Both the position numbers and the translations under genes were made by a program. From Marinilabiliaceae bacterium (lineage in GTDB: Bacteria > Bacteroidota > Bacteroidia > Bacteroidales > Marinilabiliaceae): 15,105 nucleotides of DNA. The stretch covers positions 1-15,105 of the forward strand of contig JALVBA010000004.1 in assembly GCA_027010905.1 (NCBI GenBank), read 5' to 3'. Under the pieces are notes generated by a model. The model ran no database searches. It was not told the origin of the DNA and saw only the letters and a program-made list of their open reading frames with translations. This document shows, piece by piece, positions 1 through 6,448 of this stretch (the stretch's first letter is position 1; each line of letters starts with the position of its first letter).

Positions 1-114
1 TCTTATCTCTATCCAATCTGGATACTCTTGTACCATACTTACCTCAAAATGAAAACTTATATCGGTAGGGAAAAGTACATTGACTAACGATTGTAATATT
101 GTCATTGTTTCCAT
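1..114 (-). CDS. Partial transposase-like protein, N-terminal fragment (runs off left edge)
   Basis: An open frame on the minus strand starts at ATG 114 and runs without a stop to the window edge (38 codons). A TAA lies immediately upstream of this ATG, so the start is at 114 or at the Met at codon 4. The peptide begins METMTILQSLVNVLFPTDIS and continues with HFEV and an acidic WIEIR segment. From memory, this layout (a leucine-rich start, an LxP-x-x-I turn, a YF/HFE motif, then a strand) resembles the N-terminal region protein of ISAon1-type transposases that are common in Bacteroidota. Only 38 residues are visible, so the family call is tentative. It could be an unrelated small protein. If it is a transposase, the insertion sequence would end somewhere in 115-200. 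Confidence 0.4.
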   Translation of the reverse strand, partial: METMTILQSLVNVLFPTDISFHFEVSMVQEYPDWIEIR

Positions 115-159
115 TTATGAAAGGTAATATTTTCTCCTAGCACCTCAAAATAATATTTA

Positions 160-186
160 GCCCATTATAGGGCATGTTAACCATGC
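160..186. repeat. Two small adjoining inverted repeats
   Basis: GCCC (160-163) pairs with GGGC (170-173) around ATTATA. GCATG (172-176) pairs with CATGC (182-186) around TTAAC. They lie between the divergent left-edge frame and the DUF5063 gene, just upstream of its likely promoter. They could be an operator, or lie near the outer end of an insertion sequence if the left-edge gene is a transposase. The arms are short (4-5 bases), so chance is possible. Confidence 0.3.
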
Positions 187-200
187 TTGGATATTTTTTG

Positions 201-208
201 TATTTTTG
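201..208 (+). promoter_or_regulatory. Bacteroidota -7 promoter element for the DUF5063 operon
   Basis: TATTTTTG, followed by CA, matches the Bacteroidota -7 consensus TAnnTTTG. It lies 43 bases upstream of the DUF5063 start, a normal distance. No convincing -33 TTG is present at the usual spacing; only a weak GTTAA lies near 176-180. Confidence 0.5.
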
Positions 209-251
209 CAATCTCACAATATTAAAATAGTAGGGAAAGTTTTGTACAGAG

Positions 252-899
252 ATGGAAGATTCAGTTAGTCATATTGTATATTCGAAGAGTGTTTTGGAGT
301 TTGTTACGGTCTCCAATGAATTTTGTAATATATTGGAGAACTGTGGTGAGTATACAAGAAAAGAGTTCATTGGCATTGCACTAAAGATATTGCCACTGCT
401 CTACCTGAAGGCTGTTGTACTGCCAAAAACAGAAGAGGAGCTTGCAGATGAGTTTGTCGACAAAGTGGTTGATGAGGATTTGTACCAACATATACAAATG
501 CTAGTTAGGAATAAGATGGGGCAGCATGACGATTATCTAGAGGTATTCACTGCCGAGATGCAGTACAGCGACGTACCTTTGAGTGCAAATATCTCGGAAG
601 ACCTTGCCGATATTTATCAGGATATTAAAAACTTTATTGAAGCATACAAAACGGCTGTTTCAGAAATTATGAATGATGCTCTTTTCGAGACTGTAGGTAA
701 TTTTGAGTTAGTATGGGGGCAAAGACTGGTAAATACCTTGAGGGCTCTGCACAATGTTAACTTTAGTGGCGACGATTTGAGTGATGAGGAGTTAGAGGGT
801 GAGGATGGAGATAAAGAGTCTAACTCTGAAGATTGGATAATCAGCAAGATGCAGAAGTCGTGGCAGGAGGAGAATGACGATCTGAGCAGTTTAGAGTAG
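252..899 (+). CDS. DUF5063 domain-containing protein
   Basis: This is a 215-residue soluble protein with no signal peptide or membrane segment. I recognise it as the Bacteroidota DUF5063 family from its helical N-terminal part (residues about 5-175), with segments such as ILPLLYLKAVVLP, a YxEVFTAEMQYS stretch, and FELVWGQRLVNTLRALH near residue 160. The last 40 residues are strongly acidic (DDLSDEELEGEDGD and further D/E runs) and look disordered, apart from a short WIISKMQKSW helix. The molecular function is not known to me. The ATG at 252 follows a good -7 promoter, and there is no Shine-Dalgarno sequence. It heads a cluster with a WRN-like exonuclease (50-base gap), RlmI and a DEAD-box helicase, an order I recall from other Bacteroidota. 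That suggests, but does not prove, a role in RNA or ribosome metabolism. Confidence 0.85.
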   Translation: MEDSVSHIVYSKSVLEFVTVSNEFCNILENCGEYTRKEFIGIALKILPLLYLKAVVLPKTEEELADEFVDKVVDEDLYQHIQMLVRNKMGQHDDYLEVFTAEMQYSDVPLSANISEDLADIYQDIKNFIEAYKTAVSEIMNDALFETVGNFELVWGQRLVNTLRALHNVNFSGDDLSDEELEGEDGDKESNSEDWIISKMQKSWQEENDDLSSLE

Positions 900-949
900 T
901 CAGTAAGTAGTTGGAAGAATAGTATAAATAGAAAAGAATAATAGATTTA

Positions 950-1552
950 ATGCATACAAGCATATCAAAAGAGGAGATAGAGAAGCTGCCTTTGGGCAAA
1001 TTTACCGGTGAGATAGTTATTTTTGAAAATCCGGATGACCTCTACATCGTAGAAAACGAGTTAAAAGATGAGAAGGTAATTGGGTTTGATACTGAAACCA
1101 AGCCTGCTTTTAAGAAGGGACAGAGAAATAGTGTAGCCCTGTTACAGCTTTCAACCAGCAACAAAGCATACCTCATACGACTTAATAAAACAGGGTTAAC
1201 AACAGAGATGTTAAATATTCTGTCCAATCCTGAGATTAAAAAAGTAGGTGTAGGAATACGTGATGACATTAAGGCTTTGCAAAGACTAGTAAATTTTGAG
1301 CCGGGTGGATTTATTGAGATACAGGACTATGCCAAAGATGCCGGATTGGAAAGTTTTAGTTTGAAGAAATTAGGTGCATTGGTGATGGGTATTCGAATTA
1401 GCAAGCGACAGAGATTGTCAAATTGGGAGGTAGAAAGTTATACCGAGAGCCAGGCGAATTACGCCGCCACAGATGCATGGGCTGCCTTGCATATTTACAC
1501 CGGACTATGCAAAGTTTTTCCGGAGTTGTATGTTGAATCCTTAACATTTTAA
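950..1552 (+). CDS. 3'-5' exonuclease, WRN/RNase D-like DEDDy family
   Basis: This 200-residue protein is essentially one DEDDy exonuclease domain. Exo I is GFDTETKP with D47 and E49. Exo II is the GVGIRDD stretch with D106. Exo III is NYAATDAW with Y171 and D175, which makes it the DEDDy rather than the DEDDh subtype. All four metal-binding acids are present, so it should be active. The pattern KVGVGIxxD followed by YAATDAxA is closest to the exonuclease domain of Werner helicase and to the small stand-alone bacterial 3'-5' exonucleases. Such enzymes remove nucleotides from the 3' ends of DNA or RNA; the substrate here is unknown. There is no HRDC domain, so it is not a full RNase D. It is cytoplasmic. 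RlmI follows after 14 bases, so the two are surely co-transcribed. Confidence 0.92.
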   Translation: MHTSISKEEIEKLPLGKFTGEIVIFENPDDLYIVENELKDEKVIGFDTETKPAFKKGQRNSVALLQLSTSNKAYLIRLNKTGLTTEMLNILSNPEIKKVGVGIRDDIKALQRLVNFEPGGFIEIQDYAKDAGLESFSLKKLGALVMGIRISKRQRLSNWEVESYTESQANYAATDAWAALHIYTGLCKVFPELYVESLTF

Positions 1553-1566
1553 AATATTTCATTTAG

Positions 1567-2754
1567 ATGAATGATTTACCAATTGTAATCCTTAAGTCGG
1601 GAAAAGACCAAAGTGTCAGGCGTTACCACCCGTGGGTATTTTCGGGTGCCATAAAAAAAATTAAAGGTACTGTTGTTGAAGGCGATTCGGTTGCGGTGTA
1701 CGACAATAAAGATGAATTCCTAGCTATTGGTCATTATCAAATTGGCTCTATTGCCGTTAGGATTTTTACTTTCGAGAATGTGGATATAGATTATGATTTC
1801 TGGAAGAGGAAAGTGGAAGCTGCATACACTCTGCGAAAAGAGCTTGGGCTGGTTGATAGCGAGCATACCAACGCTTACCGTCTTATTGGTGCCGAAGGTG
1901 ATGGGATGCCCGGACTTATAGTTGATTATTACAACGGTACTGCCGTTGCTCAGATGCACTCGGTAGGTATGTATCTGATAAGAGATACTCTTAATGATAT
2001 TTTAAGGGAGGTGTTGGGCGATAAGCTGGAGGCCATCTACAATAAGTCGGAAGGAAGTCTTCCTTTCAAAGCAAACCTTGACCCTGTTAACGATTATGTT
2101 TGGGGTAAGTCTGAGTCGAAGATAGCAAAGGAGAACGGGTTAAAATTTAAGGTTGACTGGGAGAAGGGGCAGAAGACAGGTTTCTTTGTCGATCAGCGCG
2201 AAAACCGTGCCCTGATTGAGAAATACTCAAAGGGTAAAGATGTGTTGAATATGTTCTGCTACACCGGTGGGTTTTCGTTTTATGCCATGCGAGGTGGGGC
2301 TAAAAGTGTTCATTCAGTTGATAGTTCGGCTCGAGCCATTGACCTTACGGATGAAAATATTGAGTTAAATTTTCCGGGCGATGAGAGACATGAATCCTTT
2401 GCAATGGATGCCTTCAAATTTATGGAGGGAGCAAAAGACAAATATGACCTTATCATTCTTGACCCGCCGGCATTTGCAAAACACCATAATGTTGTACACA
2501 ACGCGTTGCAGGGATACAAGCGGCTTAACACCATAGCTTTCGACCAGATAAGGGCGGGCGGTATAATCTTTACCTTCTCCTGCTCTCAGGTTATAAGTAA
2601 GGATATGTTCAGGAAGATGATTTTTTCAGCTGCTGCACGTACAGGCCGACAGGTGAGAATTCTTCATCAGATGACTCAGCCTGCCGATCACCCTATCAGT
2701 ATCTATCACCCTGAGGGAGAGTATCTGAAAGGACTGGTATTACAGGTTATGTGA
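1567..2754 (+). CDS. rlmI: 23S rRNA (cytosine-C5) methyltransferase, RlmI type
   Basis: This 395-residue protein matches the E. coli RlmI family (about 396 residues) over its whole length. A PUA RNA-binding domain occupies about residues 4-85 (RYHPWVFSGAI), followed by a central domain and a Rossmann SAM-dependent methyltransferase domain. Visible motifs are GFFVDQREN (205-213), motif I VLNMFCYTGGFS (226-237), DPPAF (299-303), and FSCSQ with the likely catalytic Cys339. The end, QPADHPISIYHPEGEYLKGL, is very similar to the E. coli protein. RlmI makes m5C at position 1962 of 23S rRNA in E. coli; the same target is inferred here. The start at 1567 places the PUA domain correctly and leaves 14 bases after the exonuclease gene. 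The only doubt is the exact target base. Confidence 0.92.
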   Translation: MNDLPIVILKSGKDQSVRRYHPWVFSGAIKKIKGTVVEGDSVAVYDNKDEFLAIGHYQIGSIAVRIFTFENVDIDYDFWKRKVEAAYTLRKELGLVDSEHTNAYRLIGAEGDGMPGLIVDYYNGTAVAQMHSVGMYLIRDTLNDILREVLGDKLEAIYNKSEGSLPFKANLDPVNDYVWGKSESKIAKENGLKFKVDWEKGQKTGFFVDQRENRALIEKYSKGKDVLNMFCYTGGFSFYAMRGGAKSVHSVDSSARAIDLTDENIELNFPGDERHESFAMDAFKFMEGAKDKYDLIILDPPAFAKHHNVVHNALQGYKRLNTIAFDQIRAGGIIFTFSCSQVISKDMFRKMIFSAAARTGRQVRILHQMTQPADHPISIYHPEGEYLKGLVLQVM

Positions 2755-2795
2755 TATTTGATGAGCTTTACAAACATTACAAATTTATAAACCGA

Positions 2796-4031
2796 ATGGA
2801 ATTTAAACAATTTAATTTTTCAGAAAAGATACTCGAAGGGTTAGAGGCCATGCGATTTGAGAAGGCTACACCCGTACAGGAAAAAACCATTCCGGTAATT
2901 ATGGAGGGTAATGATTTGATTGCCTGTGCCCAAACCGGAACAGGCAAAACTGCTGCCTACCTGCTGCCTCTCTGCAACAGACTTTTGGAGAAAGAACATC
3001 ATGGGATTAAGGCTTTGATACTTGTGCCTACACGTGAGCTGGCTATTCAGATAGATCAGCAGATGGAGGGGTTCGGCTATTTTCTGCCTGTGTCGTCAAC
3101 TGCTATTTACGGAGGTAACGATTCGCAGGAGTGGGCTCGCCAGCGGACAGCCCTCGAGACCGGCAGTGACATCGTTATTACAACTCCCGGCAGAATGTTG
3201 CAACATCTGAACATGGGTTATGTAAATTTCGATAGCGTAGAACATCTTATTCTTGACGAAGCTGACCGTATGCTTGATATGGGATTCTTTGAAGATATAA
3301 TGGCTATCACAAAACATATTCCTGAGAAACGTCAAACAATGATGTTTTCGGCCACCATGCCTCCTAAAATCAGAGAGCTTGCAAAAAAAACCCTGACCAA
3401 TCCGGCCGAAGTTAACATTGCAATATCAAAACCTGCCGAAGGAATTCTTCAGGCAGCCTACATGGTATACGATGCTCAAAAAATACCACTGCTAAACTCT
3501 TTGCTTAGGGAAAAGGATATGCCCAGTATTCTGGTTTTCTCATCGCGTAAGCAGAAGGTGAAAGAGATAGTACAATCGTTGAAAAGAAACGGCTTTAATG
3601 CCAAAGCCATCCATTCCGATCTTGAACAGGCAGAGAGAGAGGATGTGTTGAGAGAGTTTAAGAACAGGAAAACGCAAATACTTGTAGCTACAGATATTAT
3701 TGCACGGGGGATTGATATCGAAAAGATAGACTTGGTTATAAACTACGATGTGCCCCGCGATGCTGAAGATTATGTTCATCGTGTTGGACGAACTGCCAGA
3801 GCTGAAACTCAGGGAGTGGCCTTAACTCTCATCAACGAGGAAGATCAACGTGATTTTTACAAGATAGAGCGATTAATAGAAAAAGATATCTATAAAATAC
3901 CACTGCCTCCTGAAATTGGAGAAGGACCTCAATATAGAGCACCTGAGATGTTTAAATCTCGTAAAACCAAAAACTTTAAAGGAGGAAAAAGAAAGAATTT
4001 TAGTAATAAAAAAAGAGGTTATAAAAAGTAA
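2796..4031 (+). CDS. DEAD-box ATP-dependent RNA helicase (RhlE-like)
   Basis: This 411-residue protein has a complete DEAD-box core. The Q motif region is FNF...TPVQE (F6, Q28). Motif I is AQTGTGKT (K51), and Ia is PTRELA. Ib is TPGRM and motif II is DEAD (154-157). Motif III is SAT (185-187), V is TDIIARGID, and VI is HRVGRTAR (328-335). After the second RecA lobe comes a basic tail rich in Lys, Arg, Gly and Asn (about 375-411) ending GYKK, typical of RhlE-type helicases that bind structured RNA, often in ribosome assembly. I chose the ATG at 2796 because family members begin just before the Q motif. An in-frame GTG at 2751 would overlap the rlmI stop and add 15 residues that do not look family-like. 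The gap to rlmI is 41 bases. It is probably the last gene of the operon, because a terminator-like hairpin spans its stop codon. Confidence 0.92.
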   Translation: MEFKQFNFSEKILEGLEAMRFEKATPVQEKTIPVIMEGNDLIACAQTGTGKTAAYLLPLCNRLLEKEHHGIKALILVPTRELAIQIDQQMEGFGYFLPVSSTAIYGGNDSQEWARQRTALETGSDIVITTPGRMLQHLNMGYVNFDSVEHLILDEADRMLDMGFFEDIMAITKHIPEKRQTMMFSATMPPKIRELAKKTLTNPAEVNIAISKPAEGILQAAYMVYDAQKIPLLNSLLREKDMPSILVFSSRKQKVKEIVQSLKRNGFNAKAIHSDLEQAEREDVLREFKNRKTQILVATDIIARGIDIEKIDLVINYDVPRDAEDYVHRVGRTARAETQGVALTLINEEDQRDFYKIERLIEKDIYKIPLPPEIGEGPQYRAPEMFKSRKTKNFKGGKRKNFSNKKRGYKK

Positions 4032-4048
4032 ACATTTCCCTCTTTTTT
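4009..4048 (+). terminator. Possible Rho-independent terminator over the helicase stop codon
   Basis: AAAAAAGAGG (4009-4018) can pair with CCTCTTTTTT (4039-4048) over 10 bases with a 20-base loop. The right arm is itself a T run, as in bidirectional terminators. The left arm lies inside the last codons of the helicase gene. The stem is mostly A-T and the loop is long, so strength is uncertain. Confidence 0.4.
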
Positions 4049-4112
4049 GTCCTATTCATTATAAATCGTAGATTGCATTGTCAGGCATATTTGTGAAGTA
4101 TTACCAACGCTT

Positions 4113-6446
4113 ATGAATATGAAAGTGTTTTTATTTTTCGTAGTAATTACCATTTTTACTGCTATTCCGTCTCTCTCTTATTCGCAACACAAAGATAGTC
4201 CTAAAATAGGAGTTGTTCTTAGTGGAGGAGGTGCTAAGGGTATTGCCCACGTTGGAATATTAAAAGCTCTGGAAGAGGAGGGTATCAGACCCGATTTCAT
4301 TGTTGGTACAAGTATGGGAAGTCTAATAGGAGGGCTTTATTCCATAGGCTACTCTGCCGACCAGCTGGATTCAATTGTCCGACAGATTGATTGGGACTTA
4401 GTACTCTCAAGCAATATCCCCTATAACTACATATCGTTTGAGGAGAAAGAGTATTACACACGATTCCTACTTTCTCTCTACTATAAGGATGGTAAACTAA
4501 TACTTCCTTCAGGGATGATTGAGGGACAGATGTTAAGCCAGATTCTTTCAAGATACACCTGGCCTGCTATGCAATATAGCACCTTTGATGATTTTACTAT
4601 CCCGTTCAGGTGTGTGGCTACAGATGTTAGCACCGGAAAACCAATAATTTTCAAAGAGGGCTCTCTTGGAGAGGCTATGCGAGCCAGCATGGCTATACCT
4701 ACAGTCTTTACTGCTGCCGATCTTGACAGTACTCTGGCCGTAGATGGAGGAGTGCTTGATAATTTTCCGGTAGATCAGGCTCTTAAGATGGGTGCAGATA
4801 TTATTATTGGAGTAAATGTTTCCGATGAAGGGTTGACTAATGCCCATGAATTGGGAAGTATGACTGGGATTCTGATGCAGGTGGCTATGTTTCCCAGTTT
4901 GAAGAAAGTTAACAGTGATATTGCAAAATGTGATATCTACATCAAACCTGATCTTAAGAGCTATTCCACCGGAAGTTTTAGTTATTATTCTGAAATACTT
5001 GAGTTAGGTTATGAGGCAGGAGAAAAGGCAAGGCCTCAATTTCGCAAACTTGCAAAAGAGATAAACAGAGAGTATACCCCTCCTTCAGTTGCATCTCTTG
5101 ATGTTGATTCTATTTTTATATCCAACATTGAACTTAGAGGTAATAAGTTGGTAGGTGACAAACTGATATATGGTAAACTTGGGCTAAGTGAAGAGGAGAA
5201 TACCACGAGAGAAGATATTGAAGATGGTGTAAATCGGATATATGGAGTAAATGCTTTTAAAAAAGTGCAATATAGGATTGTGAAGGATAAAGATACAGGA
5301 AAGTATACTTTAACAGTTGATGTTGTGGAGAAACAGCCTGCATCAATAAATGCGTCGGTTCATTACGATAATCTCTTTTCGGTTGGGATCCTAATTAATA
5401 CCACATTGCGGAACTTACTTGGTAAGTCGTCACGCTTTATTGCCGAGGGGGATATATCAGCAAATCCGAAAATAAGACTCAGTTATATTAAGTATCTCGG
5501 GAAAAGACAACGAATTGCAGGATTTACGAAGTATAGCTACCTTAATGAGCAAATACCAGAATATGAAAAAGGACAACTAACAAATATTGGTCAGCCTACC
5601 TATCATGTGATTTCATCAGGACTTATTGTTACGCAATCACTTAAGCATAGTGCTTTATTTGGACTTAAATATAGAGCAGGAATAGAAAAGTTGAAATTCT
5701 GGAACGGACTCCAAGACAGGGTTAAAGATTTGAAAAAAAATCAATTTATAACAGATGTAAGTTATAGCTTTAATACTTTTGACGATCGAAATTATCCTAC
5801 GTCAGGAATCGAACTGGGAATAATTGCAAATCTATATTTTAATAACAAGTACTATATAAGTCTTCAAAATCCTGATGATACTATATCTTTTGATACTCCG
5901 GAAGGACCTATATCTATTACTGAATCTCTACTTAACGATTTAGTTGTTGCCCCTCTCACACCTAAATCATACGGCAGATTCCAGTTTAAATATGAGGAGT
6001 TTTTTAAGGTAAAGCCTGCTTTCCAAATTGTACCTACATTAAGTTTTGGACTTACAATATCAAACATTGCGGATGGATTATTTGATAATTATCGTGTTGG
6101 AGGAAACCAAATGGTGCATTTTGATGATACTCCTTTTTACGGTCTAAACTTTAGTGAGATAGAGGATGTAAACTATATGGAAGGGGGTTTGTCTTTTCAA
6201 AATGTGTTTTTCGGAAATATTTTTTTAAAATATGGAGCTAATTTTATGGTTCATCACAGTTATGTGCCAATGACAAATTTGGATCGAATTAATATCCAAC
6301 ATGAGAATATCTTGTTTGGTTACGGAATGAAGATTACTTACAAAAGCTTTTTGGGGCCAGTAAGTTTCGGACTTAGCTCCAATGCAAATGATAATTACTT
6401 ACGGTGGTATATTGGAATAGGTTATTCATTTAATTATAAAGATTGA
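4113..6446 (+). CDS. Secreted patatin-like phospholipase with POTRA domain and outer-membrane barrel
   Basis: This is a 777-residue exported protein in three parts. A signal peptide (about 1-24, cut before QHKDS) precedes a patatin domain (about 31-240). That domain has the oxyanion loop GGGAKG (38-43), nucleophile Ser67 in GTSMGS, and the catalytic Asp211 in VDGGV; the full Ser-Asp dyad is intact. A POTRA-like domain follows (about 331-406: FISNIELRGNKLVG...VDVVEKQPA). The remainder (about 407-777) is rich in alternating aromatic strands and ends GIGYSFNYKD, as in a BamA-type barrel. This is the architecture of PlpD-like type Vd proteins, which anchor a phospholipase at the outer membrane. 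Hydrolysis of phospholipid acyl esters is inferred; the target membrane is unknown. tex follows after 2 bases. The helicase lies 81 bases upstream beyond a terminator-like hairpin, so this gene may have its own promoter. An imperfect -7-like CATATTTG lies at 4086-4093. Confidence 0.92.
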   Translation: MNMKVFLFFVVITIFTAIPSLSYSQHKDSPKIGVVLSGGGAKGIAHVGILKALEEEGIRPDFIVGTSMGSLIGGLYSIGYSADQLDSIVRQIDWDLVLSSNIPYNYISFEEKEYYTRFLLSLYYKDGKLILPSGMIEGQMLSQILSRYTWPAMQYSTFDDFTIPFRCVATDVSTGKPIIFKEGSLGEAMRASMAIPTVFTAADLDSTLAVDGGVLDNFPVDQALKMGADIIIGVNVSDEGLTNAHELGSMTGILMQVAMFPSLKKVNSDIAKCDIYIKPDLKSYSTGSFSYYSEILELGYEAGEKARPQFRKLAKEINREYTPPSVASLDVDSIFISNIELRGNKLVGDKLIYGKLGLSEEENTTREDIEDGVNRIYGVNAFKKVQYRIVKDKDTGKYTLTVDVVEKQPASINASVHYDNLFSVGILINTTLRNLLGKSSRFIAEGDISANPKIRLSYIKYLGKRQRIAGFTKYSYLNEQIPEYEKGQLTNIGQPTYHVISSGLIVTQSLKHSALFGLKYRAGIEKLKFWNGLQDRVKDLKKNQFITDVSYSFNTFDDRNYPTSGIELGIIANLYFNNKYYISLQNPDDTISFDTPEGPISITESLLNDLVVAPLTPKSYGRFQFKYEEFFKVKPAFQIVPTLSFGLTISNIADGLFDNYRVGGNQMVHFDDTPFYGLNFSEIEDVNYMEGGLSFQNVFFGNIFLKYGANFMVHHSYVPMTNLDRINIQHENILFGYGMKITYKSFLGPVSFGLSSNANDNYLRWYIGIGYSFNYKD

Positions 6447-6448
6447 TA

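Noticed and set aside
2751..2795. GTG start that would extend the DEAD-box helicase by 15 residues
   Set aside because: It overlaps the rlmI stop and adds residues not typical of the family. The ATG at 2796 sits right before the Q motif, as expected.
6443..6448. TTG start for tex overlapping the patatin stop
   Set aside because: A normal ATG lies two codons later and gives the usual N-terminus.
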